Shown: positions 33,699 to 41,935 of the stretch, piece after piece
How the letters are laid out: every line of letters starts with the position of its first letter
Numbering within the stretch: the first letter of the stretch is position 1
From: Bacteroidota bacterium
GTDB lineage: Bacteria > Bacteroidota > Bacteroidia > UKL13-3
DNA length: 56,590 nt
Assembly (NCBI GenBank): GCA_947492885.1
Contig: CANLPK010000010.1
Span: 1-56,590 of the forward strand
Reading direction: 5' to 3'
The notes under the pieces: generated by a model
What the model was told of the DNA's origin: nothing
Databases searched by the model: none
Seen by the model: only the letters and a program-made list of their open reading frames with translations
Made by a program: the position numbers and the translations under genes

Positions 33699-34295
33699 TT
33701 ATTTTTTGATGCCTACATATCGCATCACTTCCGCTTTCCCTTGGTGGAACGGACCTTCATCTAACGTGATGATTTTCTGTTCCATAATTATTGTTTCCAG
33801 ATCGGCGAAGTCGTCGGTTAATATTTCTGCGGTACAGAGCATGCTAATATCTTTTGGCCCTCCCGAGGTATTGTTCAATTGATTGGGATGAAATGATTCC
33901 AGAATCAATCGGCCCCCAGGTTTAAGCCAGGAAATCATTCGGTGGTGAATGCTTTTTCTGATGGGTTCGGGGAAATGTGAATAGATAAGTACAATGGCAT
34001 CAAAGTGTTCTTCTGGATACGATACTTTGAGTGCATCGGCTACCTGATAATGTATTTTTACTTTCTTCGAATCAGCCAATTGATAGGCTTTTCGCTGGCC
34101 TTCCTCACTAAAATCGAAGGCTTCCACTTCCCAATTTAAGCTGGCTGCATACACCGAATTTCTTCCTTCCCCTTCACAAGGGAATAATATTTTTCCGGGT
34201 TTTAAATCTTGAAGCTGGGCATATAAAAAGGCATTGGGCTGCGTTCCATAGGCAAAGGCTTCTTCCTTATAACGCTGATTCCAAAATTGATTCAT
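33699..34295 (-). CDS. class I SAM-dependent methyltransferase (TehB-like)
   Basis: This is a 198-residue soluble methyltransferase. Motif I is degenerate but recognisable as ILFPCEGEGRNSVYAA, followed by VEAFDFSEEGQRKA and VADALKVSYPEEHFDAIVLI and the post-motif LKPGGRLILESF. The start FWNQRYKEEAFAYGTQPN is typical of TehB/thiopurine-type methyltransferases, which methylate soft nucleophiles such as tellurite, selenite or thiols. Location beside rhodanese and HMA genes fits a sulfur- or metalloid-detoxifying role, but that is inference. A weak -7 box (TACATTTC at 34302-34309) lies just upstream, so it may be transcribed separately. Confidence 0.87.
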   Translation of the reverse strand: MNQFWNQRYKEEAFAYGTQPNAFLYAQLQDLKPGKILFPCEGEGRNSVYAASLNWEVEAFDFSEEGQRKAYQLADSKKVKIHYQVADALKVSYPEEHFDAIVLIYSHFPEPIRKSIHHRMISWLKPGGRLILESFHPNQLNNTSGGPKDISMLCTAEILTDDFADLETIIMEQKIITLDEGPFHQGKAEVMRYVGIKK

Positions 34296-34344
34296 GAAAA
34301 TGAAATGTATTTATGATTGACGAATTCAATCAGATTTTTAATGC

Positions 34345-34383
34345 ATAAAAAAACATTGAGCCCTTCGAATTCGGAGGGCTCAA
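34345..34383 (-). terminator. intrinsic terminator after the DUF2892 gene
   Basis: Stem TTGAGCCCT with AGGGCTCAA (34356-34364 and 34375-34383). On the minus strand it is followed by a T-rich run. It separates the DUF2892 gene from the methyltransferase gene. Confidence 0.85.
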
Positions 34384-34411
34384 GTGCTTTATCGGTAATT
34401 TAAACCAGAGG

Positions 34412-34618
34412 TTAGTCCTCTTTCTTTTTGGTTGATAAACCAAAAGGAAGATAGAGTGGACAGAAGCTCATAAAACTGGTGAGGATAAATACCCCAGCAA
34501 GAACTAATAAAATGATGGCTGCAGTTCCGGTAATTTGTTCTGCGAAATACAATCCGATAATAACTAATGCGACAACAATTCTAAGAATTCTGTCGACGGT
34601 ACCCATGTTTGGTTTCAT
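34412..34618 (-). CDS. YgaP-like DUF2892 membrane protein
   Basis: This 68-residue protein starts MGTVDRILRIVVALVIIGLY after three residues and has two hydrophobic helices, then MSFCPLYLPFGLST. The N(M)GTxDRxLR... start and the SxCPLYxPFG motif are the hallmarks of the DUF2892/YgaP membrane segment. Elsewhere this segment is fused to a rhodanese; here it stands alone beside a rhodanese cluster. A -7-like box CATATTTG lies about 40 bases upstream on the minus strand. Its own terminator follows. Confidence 0.9.
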   Translation of the reverse strand: MKPNMGTVDRILRIVVALVIIGLYFAEQITGTAAIILLVLAGVFILTSFMSFCPLYLPFGLSTKKKED

Positions 34619-34738
34619 TGATGTAAAAGTTTAAGAGTTAATTAATTGTATCACAAATATGGACTTTTATTCGATACCAATACGATACAATTGTTACACA
34701 ACAAAAAAAATTACAATAAGAATTAAGGAAAGGGGTGC

Positions 34739-34870
34739 CTATTTAGCAATAACGTACACGATATATAACCAAAATAGCCCTTTTAAAAGGAAAAACAAGA
34801 ACCCAGCCAATCCCAAATTGCGCAGCCAGGCAGGGATATTTTTCTTTTTTGTGTTTGAGGAATCTTCCAA
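34739..34870 (-). CDS. small single-helix membrane protein with probable TTG start
   Basis: I do not recognise a named family. Read from the TTG at 34870 the product is 43 residues: a basic start (EDSSNTKKKNIPAWLRNLGL) and one hydrophobic helix with the sequence GFLFFLLKGLFWLYIVYVI. Very short proteins with this K-x-IPxWLRxLGxAGFLFFLxKGL pattern are common in Bacteroidota and usually unannotated. Upstream in-frame ATGs at 34930, 34915 and 34912 lie before a perfect -7 box at 34893-34900, so they cannot be used from that promoter. The coding call rests on the promoter and composition. Confidence 0.6.
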   Translation of the reverse strand: MEDSSNTKKKNIPAWLRNLGLAGFLFFLLKGLFWLYIVYVIAK

Positions 34871-34892
34871 GGGATATGAAAATTTTGAGGGG

Positions 34893-34900
34893 CAAATATA
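34893..34900 (-). promoter_or_regulatory. -7 promoter box (TATATTTG)
   Basis: Perfect TAnnTTTG on the minus strand, 22 bases before the TTG at 34870. It decides the start of the 43-residue membrane protein. Confidence 0.5.
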
Positions 34901-34930
34901 AGTCCACGCCATCATATTATTAAATGGCAA

Positions 34931-35394
34931 TGTCGTTTTTTGGTCATTTAAACAAGGAAGGCCCGGTTTTATTGAATTTGGTCATCGGTAAGAAATTCAT
35001 ATTTCAAAAAGTACTAAAATCGTTGAATCAAGATGAAAGTTTCTAATAATAGTATTAAAATTGAACTATAGAGGATGCTGTATTATGTCCCCATAGGGAC
35101 ATTTGGTGGGTAGAAAATGGGTAGTCCTGAACTGACGTTCCATAGGAACGTTTGATGTGAATTTTGAATAGAAGAAAAAATAATTTTTAATCAATTATGG
35201 TCTTTCAAACGTTCCTACGGAACGTCAATCGCGGGGGGCAATGGTTTCTACCCACCAGATGTTCCGAAGGAACATAATACAAGAGCAAATTATATTACTA
35301 AAATTTAATAATAAAGGACGCTTTAATATATCCCGAATGGGAAAATTAAAATAGGACAGATAACTTGAAAGAAAATAATAGACCTCCCCTTCCC
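34931..35394. repeat. intergenic gap with a mirrored pair of family I units
   Basis: The gap of 464 bases lies downstream of the paa end of the catabolic operon. The forward unit has stems ATGTCCCCATAGGGACAT (35085-35102) and ACGTTCCATAGGAACGT (35135-35151). The reverse unit has ACGTTCCTACGGAACGT (35209-35225) and ATGTTCCGAAGGAACAT (35259-35275). About 57 AT-rich bases separate them, the same spacing as in the pair at 2647-2849. No gene or clear terminator is seen in the rest. Confidence 0.88.
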
Positions 35395-35898
35395 CTAATA
35401 GCATTTAAAATACTCGAATGGTTGGTCGCAAGTATTGCAATACCATAGCGCCTTACAAGGTGTTGATCCAAACTGACTCACCCGCTTCGTATCCTTTTGC
35501 TGGCAATGCGGGCAGGTGATAGTTCGAGAGGTATCGGTGAATAAGCCGGTATGTAAATGATCCGAATTCTCGGGTGGTGCAATACCATACTTGGTGAGCT
35601 TGGCACGCGTTTCTTCACTTAGCCAGTCGGTCGACCATGCCGGCGAATGGGATATATTTATATCCACTTGCTTGATGCCCAAATCCTGCAACATCGAAAC
35701 GATATCTTCTCTAAAAACACCCATCGCCGGGCACCCCGAATAACTCGGGGTGATGGTGACGATGGCATGTTCATCGTGGAGTAACTCCACATTTCTTACA
35801 ATCCCCAATTCGGTAATACTAATTACCGGAATATCAGGATCGGGAATGGTGCCCAACACCTTCCATATTTCTTCGGTAGTAATCGCGGTTGTATTCAT
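35395..35898 (-). CDS. paaD: phenylacetate-CoA oxygenase subunit PaaD
   Basis: PaaD is the accessory protein needed to assemble or activate the PaaABC(E) phenylacetyl-CoA epoxidase. The 167-residue product has the DUF59/MIP18 fold first (GTIPDPDIPVISITELGIV, then TPSYSGCPAMGVFRED). The C-terminal zinc- or FeS-binding ribbon has CPHC and, further on, CKALWYCNTC and a final Cys. The ATG at 35898 overlaps the paaC stop by one base. A longer frame exists upstream but overlaps paaC. It is the last gene of the eleven-gene operon. The reductase subunit gene paaE is not in the window. Confidence 0.95.
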   Translation of the reverse strand: MNTTAITTEEIWKVLGTIPDPDIPVISITELGIVRNVELLHDEHAIVTITPSYSGCPAMGVFREDIVSMLQDLGIKQVDINISHSPAWSTDWLSEETRAKLTKYGIAPPENSDHLHTGLFTDTSRTITCPHCQQKDTKRVSQFGSTPCKALWYCNTCDQPFEYFKCY

Positions 35899-36656
35899 TA
35901 CCATTGTGCGCCAGGATGAGCACGTTGTAAATATTGCATTTCGCAAAGCATCACTCCCAAATGTTCGGAATGAATGGCATTGCATCCTCCTGTAATTATA
36001 TTATTCGTTTCTGGAATACTAAGATGTGCTGCTTTGAATATCTCATTCACAGTAGCCATGAAGCTTGTTTTAATAGTGTTTAGGTCGATGCTAATGCCTG
36101 CTTCAATCAAGGCTTTATCGTTATCATTCATCAAGAACATATCATCTGTATAACGCCATAATTCATTCAATGCTATTTGCGATCTCTTCAAACTCTCTTC
36201 GGTACCATTTCCAAAACGTACCAGCCACTCGCTGCTATGTCGCAAGTGATATTTTATTTCTTTCACTGCTTTTGAAGTGATGCCTTTGAGTGTTTCATCC
36301 TTACTGGCTTGCAATGCTTCGTATAATGGTTTGGCAAAAGCAGCATATAAAAATTGCTTCATTGTGCTGAAAGCAAAATCGCCATTGGGTTGTTCTACCA
36401 GCAGGTTATTAAAGTATTCGCGTTCCGAACGAAGGAAGGCCAGGTCGTCGGCTGTCTTCCCATTATTTTGAAGGGTGGCAGCATATTCATAAAAATTCTC
36501 TGCTTGTCCAAAAAGGTCGAGCGAGATATTGGTCAATGCCAAATCTTCTTCCAAGATAGGGCCACGGCTGCACCATTCGGCAAGTCGTTGCGCCGCAATC
36601 ATATTGTTATCGGCCAGTCGCAAACAAAAATTTAGTAAAGCTTCTTGTGTATTCAT
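35898..36656 (-). CDS. paaC: phenylacetate-CoA oxygenase structural subunit PaaC
   Basis: PaaC is the structural partner of the di-iron subunit PaaA in the complex that epoxidises phenylacetyl-CoA with O2. The 252-residue helical protein shows family features: LADNNMIAAQRLAEWCSRGP, EEDLALTNISLDLFGQA, EIKYHLRHSSEWLVRFGNGT and RAHPGAQW at the end. It lacks a full set of metal ligands, as expected. It sits 20 bases after paaB and overlaps paaD by one base. Confidence 0.95.
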   Translation of the reverse strand: MNTQEALLNFCLRLADNNMIAAQRLAEWCSRGPILEEDLALTNISLDLFGQAENFYEYAATLQNNGKTADDLAFLRSEREYFNNLLVEQPNGDFAFSTMKQFLYAAFAKPLYEALQASKDETLKGITSKAVKEIKYHLRHSSEWLVRFGNGTEESLKRSQIALNELWRYTDDMFLMNDNDKALIEAGISIDLNTIKTSFMATVNEIFKAAHLSIPETNNIITGGCNAIHSEHLGVMLCEMQYLQRAHPGAQW

Positions 36657-36676
36657 AACAAGGGTTTCGTTGATTT

Positions 36677-36967
36677 TTAAATATTGGTGGAGCCTTTAGG
36701 CATTTTATAAAAATTAGGGGTGCGATAAATTTTATCTTCCGAAGGATCGAAAAATTCTTCTGCATCTTCATTGCTCGATGCTACAATGCAATCGCTGGGT
36801 ACTACCCACAAACTGCGGCCTTCGCCACGGCGGGTATACACGTCGCGTGCATTTTGCAAGGCCATACTTTTATCGGCTGCGTGCAAGCTGCCGGCATGCT
36901 CGTAAGGGCTACCACTCTTACTTTGTATAAATACTTCCCATTGGGTGAGTTGATTCAAATTTTCCAT
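36677..36967 (-). CDS. paaB: phenylacetate-CoA oxygenase subunit PaaB
   Basis: PaaB is the small subunit of the phenylacetyl-CoA epoxidase. The 96-residue product matches the family along its length: WEVFIQSKSGSPYEHAGSLH, then NARDVYTRRGEGRSLWVVPS and FFDPSEDKIYRTPNFYKMP. It lies between paaA (29 bases upstream) and paaC (20 bases downstream), the usual order. Confidence 0.96.
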   Translation of the reverse strand: MENLNQLTQWEVFIQSKSGSPYEHAGSLHAADKSMALQNARDVYTRRGEGRSLWVVPSDCIVASSNEDAEEFFDPSEDKIYRTPNFYKMPKGSTNI

Positions 36968-36996
36968 GTCGATAATTTTAAAATTAATAATTGAAA

Positions 36997-37929
36997 TTAA
37001 TTGGCACTTATTTTACGTTCGTAAGCCATGGCTGCTTCACGCACCCACGCACCTTCGTTATGATAATGAATATGATGATTCATGCGCTGATGATTGCAAG
37101 GCCCGTTGCCTTTTACTACCGTCCAGAATTCATCCCAATTGATAGGGCCAAATTCCCAATGCATGGTTTCTTTATTGTATTTTAAATCTTTATCAGGCAC
37201 TGTCAATCCAATATGATTAGCTTGCTCCACAGTACGATCAATAAAGCGTTGACGTAATTTATCATTGCTCTCCACTTTTATCTTCCAATGCATCGATTCA
37301 GCACTGTGAGCCGAATCGGCATCGGGAGGACCAAACATCATCAACGATGGCCACCAAAAACGATTCATTGCATCTTGTGCCATCTCTCTTTGTGCTGGAG
37401 TGCCATTCATCATCTTGCCCATGATCTCATATCCTTGGCGTTGATGAAATCCTTCTTCCTTGCAAATTCTTAACATCGCTCGAGCGTATGGGCCATAAGA
37501 ACATTTGGCAAGCATCGTTTGATTTACGATTGCTGCACCATCAACAAGCCAACCAATGGCACCCATATCGGCCCAGGTGAGTGTTGGATAATTGAAGATG
37601 CTCGAATACTTTGCCTTGCCTTCTTGTAGTTGTTGAATCATTTCTGCACGACTCACGCCAAAGGTTTCGGCAGCAGAATAAAGGTACAATCCATGGCCGC
37701 CTTCATCCTGAATTTTGGCTAATAATATTTTCTTGGCTCTTAAGGAGGGGGCACGCAATACCCAGTTTCCTTCGGGTTGCATCCCAATCACTTCCGAATG
37801 CGCATGCTGCGATATCTGACGGATCAAGGTCTTGCGATAATTCTCCGGCATCCAGTCGCGTGGTTCAATTTTTTCGTCAGCATCAATACGTTGCTGAAAC
37901 TTTTTTAAACTTTCTTCTTGTGTTGACAT
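36997..37929 (-). CDS. paaA: phenylacetate-CoA oxygenase catalytic subunit PaaA
   Basis: PaaA is the di-iron catalytic subunit that converts phenylacetyl-CoA to its ring 1,2-epoxide using O2. The 310-residue protein begins with [19 protein letters not shown] and carries the carboxylate/histidine iron motifs [10 protein letters not shown] and [12 protein letters not shown]. The end contains [19 protein letters not shown]. It is followed by paaBCD and preceded, after ten bases, by the tryptophan dioxygenase gene. Phenylacetyl-CoA ligase and the later paa genes are absent here, so they must lie elsewhere if the pathway is complete. Confidence 0.97.
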   Translation of the reverse strand: MSTQEESLKKFQQRIDADEKIEPRDWMPENYRKTLIRQISQHAHSEVIGMQPEGNWVLRAPSLRAKKILLAKIQDEGGHGLYLYSAAETFGVSRAEMIQQLQEGKAKYSSIFNYPTLTWADMGAIGWLVDGAAIVNQTMLAKCSYGPYARAMLRICKEEGFHQRQGYEIMGKMMNGTPAQREMAQDAMNRFWWPSLMMFGPPDADSAHSAESMHWKIKVESNDKLRQRFIDRTVEQANHIGLTVPDKDLKYNKETMHWEFGPINWDEFWTVVKGNGPCNHQRMNHHIHYHNEGAWVREAAMAYERKISAN

Positions 37930-37939
37930 ATGAGTTGAT

Positions 37940-38854
37940 TTAAATATTTTGGCCCCAGTTAGTTAGTTCTTCGCTTGTCCAAAGTTCTGGAAAGAAAATT
38001 CTTCTTTGATATTTTGGATGCATATATTTTCTCCAATCACTTCCTCCTGTTGCTTCTGCATTACCTAAGTATTTTGCAGCGGCATCATAATGTGCCATCA
38101 CCCAGGTTACATTCACCGTATAATCGTAATGACGCATGGCTTGAATCAATGCGGCATCGGTTTTCACTGCTTTAGGCAATTGCTTGTATTTCGTCCATAA
38201 GTTGGTAGTATTGTATTTCTCCATCTTATGCAGGAACTCCTCTTTGTAGCGTTCTTCAAACAATTGAATCAAAGTGCTTTTTGCACCCGTGGCATGATCC
38301 TTTCCGGCTGCTTGCCAATACAAATGATCGTACGCATGTTCGTAAGGTGTATCCCGATCAATAGAGGCTCTAAAGCGATAATCAATTAAATTGATAAGTT
38401 CGGTAGATGAGAATTCGATGAGGCGGTATTGTGCACTTTGAAATCCACTTGCCGGAGTGAGGGTATTACGGAATTTCATGTATTGCTCTTTCTCCATTCC
38501 ATCGCCCATAATTATGAAGGATGAAGAGAGCATATCGAAGTAGCGGCTTACACGTGAGAGCTTCTCGGTGAAGAATGTTGCTTCAATTTCGGCAGCATCA
38601 CTCACTTGATCTATCTCCCACAAAATCATTTTAAATAAAAGTTCATTGATTTGATGGTACATGATAAATACCATTTCATCAGGTAAGGTAGTACGTTGTA
38701 ATTGTAAATTTAATAATGAATCGGTATGGATATAATCCCAATAGGTAATAGGTTTGGCCCATATCAATCCTTCCATATGGGTATCTGGATTTTGCCCGAT
38801 GGCTTTAAATTTTTCTTCAATTCTCTGATGAAGATTTTCTTGATTTTCAGTCAT
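37940..38854 (-). CDS. kynA: tryptophan 2,3-dioxygenase
   Basis: This haem enzyme opens the indole ring of tryptophan with O2 to give N-formylkynurenine, the first step of the kynurenine route. The 304-residue protein has the motifs [47 protein letters not shown] and the haem-ligand region [14 protein letters not shown] followed by [11 protein letters not shown]. It belongs to a divergent, bacterial-type TDO group with a longer central insert. kmo and 3-hydroxyanthranilate dioxygenase are in the same operon, but formamidase and kynureninase are not in the window. Confidence 0.93.
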   Translation of the reverse strand: MTENQENLHQRIEEKFKAIGQNPDTHMEGLIWAKPITYWDYIHTDSLLNLQLQRTTLPDEMVFIMYHQINELLFKMILWEIDQVSDAAEIEATFFTEKLSRVSRYFDMLSSSFIIMGDGMEKEQYMKFRNTLTPASGFQSAQYRLIEFSSTELINLIDYRFRASIDRDTPYEHAYDHLYWQAAGKDHATGAKSTLIQLFEERYKEEFLHKMEKYNTTNLWTKYKQLPKAVKTDAALIQAMRHYDYTVNVTWVMAHYDAAAKYLGNAEATGGSDWRKYMHPKYQRRIFFPELWTSEELTNWGQNI

Positions 38855-38869
38855 TGTAGTTGGTTGTTG

Positions 38870-39961
38870 TTAAAGCGTGGCTGCCTGCATATGCCCCAAT
38901 TCTTTTAAGCGGAGTATATGCGATGCCATTGCCTTATTGAAACTTGGTTTTAAATTGTAAATAATGCCGAACTCATGCGCGGTTTTTTCCACGATAGGAG
39001 CAATCTTTTCGTAGTGTATATGGCAAATATTGGGGAATAAATGATGCTCAATTTGGAAATTCAAACCTCCAACATACCATCCGAGTAGCTTATTATTACG
39101 AGCAAAATCAGAAGTGGTTTGAAGCTGATGAATATGCCAATTGTTCTCAATATCATGATTTGAATTTTCCTGAGAAGCACCTTCCACAACATGCGCCATC
39201 TGGAACACAAAACTAAGAATAATACTAGCAATCCAATGCATAATAATAAATCCAGTCACCACCTGATACCATCTGTATTCTGTTATCATAATGGGTAAAC
39301 CGATGATCATAAAAAGATAAATTGATTTACGTATAAACATCTTAATAAACTCACCAGTTACCTTCTTTCCCTGACGGCGAACCAATCCATTTCTGTTATA
39401 ATTCATCAATCGAAAGAAGTCGTTGGTCAGCATGGTTAAGGTCATCAATCCATAAAAAATAAATGCATAAATAAATTGATAGCGATGATACCATCTCAAA
39501 GGCGAGTTTTCTGAAAGACGTATTGGACCTTTCTCATTGATATCTTCATCAAGTCCCGAAATATTGGTATAGGTATGATGCAATACATTGTGCTGAATTT
39601 TCCAGTTAAGCACATTACTCCCCAAAAGATAAAGCGTACCTGAAAGGAGTTGGTTTGCCCATTCGTGTCGAGAGTAGGCTCCATGACAAGCATCGTGCAT
39701 AACGCCCATGCCCACGCCAGCAATTCCAATTCCCATTACGATAACCAATGCAAACGCCCAAATTAAAGGCACTGGGGTGGTAAGCAATACAATATATGGA
39801 ACGATATAAACGGCAATCAAGATGATGCTTTTAATCACCATCGCTGCATTGGCTTTGATAGAGATATCGTTGGCTTTAAAATAATCGGTCACATTCTTGC
39901 GAAGTGATGCCACAAATTCTTTGTCAAGATTTTTATCGCCAGTAAACTTTACAATATTCAT
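38870..39961 (-). CDS. membrane fatty-acid (acyl-CoA/acyl-lipid) desaturase
   Basis: This 363-residue integral membrane di-iron enzyme has the three histidine boxes HDACHGAYS (near residue 88), HNVLHHTYTN (near 124) and the C-terminal QIEHHLFPNICH (near 307). The QxxHH form of the third box is characteristic of front-end (delta-5/6-like) and linoleoyl-CoA-type desaturases. Four to six hydrophobic helices surround the boxes. It uses O2 and an electron donor to introduce a double bond. It is unexpected between kynA and kmo, 15 and 71 bases away, because it has no role in aromatic breakdown. The regiospecificity cannot be predicted. Confidence 0.93.
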   Translation of the reverse strand: MNIVKFTGDKNLDKEFVASLRKNVTDYFKANDISIKANAAMVIKSIILIAVYIVPYIVLLTTPVPLIWAFALVIVMGIGIAGVGMGVMHDACHGAYSRHEWANQLLSGTLYLLGSNVLNWKIQHNVLHHTYTNISGLDEDINEKGPIRLSENSPLRWYHRYQFIYAFIFYGLMTLTMLTNDFFRLMNYNRNGLVRRQGKKVTGEFIKMFIRKSIYLFMIIGLPIMITEYRWYQVVTGFIIMHWIASIILSFVFQMAHVVEGASQENSNHDIENNWHIHQLQTTSDFARNNKLLGWYVGGLNFQIEHHLFPNICHIHYEKIAPIVEKTAHEFGIIYNLKPSFNKAMASHILRLKELGHMQAATL

Positions 39962-40032
39962 AATTCATTTCAGTTGTGTTGAGCTGAATCTCATTTAAAT
40001 GGTTTGAAAATATTTTTTTCATAAGTATAAAA

Positions 40033-41385
40033 TCAATTTTTTCGCATGGCTTCCCCAAATTCCAAGTCAATCATGGAATCAATTTTATGCATCGGGGTGC
40101 GTGCGTTGATGCCATGTTGATTAATAAGGTCAGCAATTAAGCTACTCTGTTCATTTCCTTTCTTGAATGCCACTTGGTATTCAATATCACTGAACGAAAC
40201 CATCGAATACAAGGGGAAATATTTTTGAGGATACAGTTTATTGATACGGCGCTCTATTTTTTGTTGTAATTGATAATCAGGATCCGAAACAGAATTACGC
40301 ATCACTAAATAATTTTGCAAGGAGAGGTCTTGAACCGCGTCCCCATTCGGTTTTCGTAAGGTTTGATATTCCTTGAAAATGTCCTCCCAATTGTCGCCAT
40401 GCTTTTGCAAAAGCTCCCACATCACGGTACAATCTTCAAAGCCTGCATTCATTCCTTGCCCAAAGAATGGAACGGTAGCATGGGCTGCATCACCCATCAA
40501 TACAGTTTTGCCTTTATACCATGGGAAACATCTTACAATTGCCAAGGATGATAATGGATGGTCTTCCCAGATATCCGCAATTTCGGGTACCATATCATAG
40601 AAATCAGGGAATATTTTTTCGAAGAACTCTTTTACCTTTTCTTTAGATGTTAGATTGCTAAAACAATAATCATCATTATCAAAAGGCATGAATAAGGTAC
40701 AAGTAAATGAGCCATCAAAATTAGGCAAGGCAATGAGCATGAAACGTCCACGTGGCCAGATATGCAATGTGTTTTTTCCTAATTTAAAACTCCCATCCAC
40801 GTTGGCGGGCAATAATATTTCTTTGTATCCGTCTTCAATGTATTGCTGACTATAACTAAAACGATCCGTTTTCTGCATGGCATGATAGCGCACTGCCGAG
40901 AAGGCGCCGTCGGTAGCAAATACCAAATCGGATTTTACTTCTGTTTTCTCACCTGTTAAAGTGTTTTTGAAATGGCAAATGCCATCTTCTAAATCGGCAT
41001 GAATACATTCTTCGTTGAAATGAATTGTAGCTTGCTCAGAAGCAATATCCATAAGCTTTGCATTGATACCTCCTCTTGATACTGAATAGATAGCCTGGGT
41101 ATCGATGCCATAAGGCTGATAAGAATTACTTCCGTCGAGTTCATGAATGGTACGACCATACATAGGAATGGCAATCTCACGTATTGCATCACCAATTCCT
41201 AAGGTATCTAGTGCTTTCCATCCGCGGTAGGAGGTGGCGAGGTTTATCGATTTTCCTGCTGAAATATTTGCGTTACGCATATCCGGTCGGCGCTCATAAA
41301 TATTCACTTTGTAGCCTGCCTTCGACATATAAATAGCCCATAACGAGCCTACCAATCCTGATCCTACAATCGTTACTTGCTTCAT
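40033..41385 (-). CDS. kmo: kynurenine 3-monooxygenase
   Basis: This FAD-dependent aromatic hydroxylase converts L-kynurenine to 3-hydroxykynurenine with NADPH and O2. The 450-residue protein has an N-terminal Rossmann motif VGSGLVGSLWAIYMSKAG, the second FAD motif GDAAHATVPFFGQGMNAGFED, and the family regions SAGKSINLATSYRG and ICHFKN. The hydrophobic C-terminal membrane anchor of the eukaryotic enzyme is absent. One base separates its ATG from the stop of the upstream 3-hydroxyanthranilate dioxygenase gene, so the two are coupled. Confidence 0.96.
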   Translation of the reverse strand: MKQVTIVGSGLVGSLWAIYMSKAGYKVNIYERRPDMRNANISAGKSINLATSYRGWKALDTLGIGDAIREIAIPMYGRTIHELDGSNSYQPYGIDTQAIYSVSRGGINAKLMDIASEQATIHFNEECIHADLEDGICHFKNTLTGEKTEVKSDLVFATDGAFSAVRYHAMQKTDRFSYSQQYIEDGYKEILLPANVDGSFKLGKNTLHIWPRGRFMLIALPNFDGSFTCTLFMPFDNDDYCFSNLTSKEKVKEFFEKIFPDFYDMVPEIADIWEDHPLSSLAIVRCFPWYKGKTVLMGDAAHATVPFFGQGMNAGFEDCTVMWELLQKHGDNWEDIFKEYQTLRKPNGDAVQDLSLQNYLVMRNSVSDPDYQLQQKIERRINKLYPQKYFPLYSMVSFSDIEYQVAFKKGNEQSSLIADLINQHGINARTPMHKIDSMIDLEFGEAMRKN

Positions 41386-41386
41386 A

Positions 41387-41920
41387 TTATTTTTCTTCTT
41401 CTTTTAAAACAGGTGGCTCCATGACAGTGCCACATTTTTTACAGGTTCTTAAATTGATATCATCATAAAACGATTGCATTAAGACTGGCAATTGCGTTAC
41501 AATATCGCTGCAATGAAAGGTAGCTTTATGTAATTCGTTACTGCAACTTTCGCAATACCACATACACGAATCCATCTCTTTCTCTTCACGTGCGCGCTCT
41601 ACAACCAACCCAATGGTATTGGCTTTGCGCTGAGGAGAATGTGGCACACGAGGTGGTAAAATAAAAATCTCACCTTCCTTAATTTCAATGTTTCTCACGA
41701 TGCCATCTTCTATTATTGGAAGGTTCATATCACCTTCCAATTGATAAAAGAATTCTTCTCCTTCGTTATAGTGAAAATCTTTACGGCAATTGGGACCCCC
41801 AACTACCATAATGATAAACTCCGTGTCTTTATATACCACCTGATTTCCAACAGGAGGTTTTAATAGGTGACGGTGCTCGTCGATCCATTTTTTTAAATTT
41901 AAAGGGCTCGCTACTTTCAT
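41387..41920 (-). CDS. nbaC: 3-hydroxyanthranilate 3,4-dioxygenase (copy 2)
   Basis: This is the second copy of this enzyme in the window (177 residues). It has the Fe(II) ligands H50, E56 and H94 in FHYNEGEE and RVPHSPQRK, and the C-terminal metal site as CESC and CKKC. It differs from copy 1 (25894-26415) mainly in the tail after residue 130. It sits in the aromatic operon directly upstream of kmo, as expected for the kynurenine route. Together with kynA and kmo it gives three of the steps to aminocarboxymuconate semialdehyde; kynureninase is missing here. Confidence 0.95.
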   Translation of the reverse strand: MKVASPLNLKKWIDEHRHLLKPPVGNQVVYKDTEFIIMVVGGPNCRKDFHYNEGEEFFYQLEGDMNLPIIEDGIVRNIEIKEGEIFILPPRVPHSPQRKANTIGLVVERAREEKEMDSCMWYCESCSNELHKATFHCSDIVTQLPVLMQSFYDDINLRTCKKCGTVMEPPVLKEEEK

Positions 41921-41935
41921 GTGTGATGCTTGTTA

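Noticed and set aside
35899-35985. N-terminal extension of PaaD
   Set aside because: It lies wholly within paaC and lacks family similarity; the ATG overlapping the paaC stop fits the family start.
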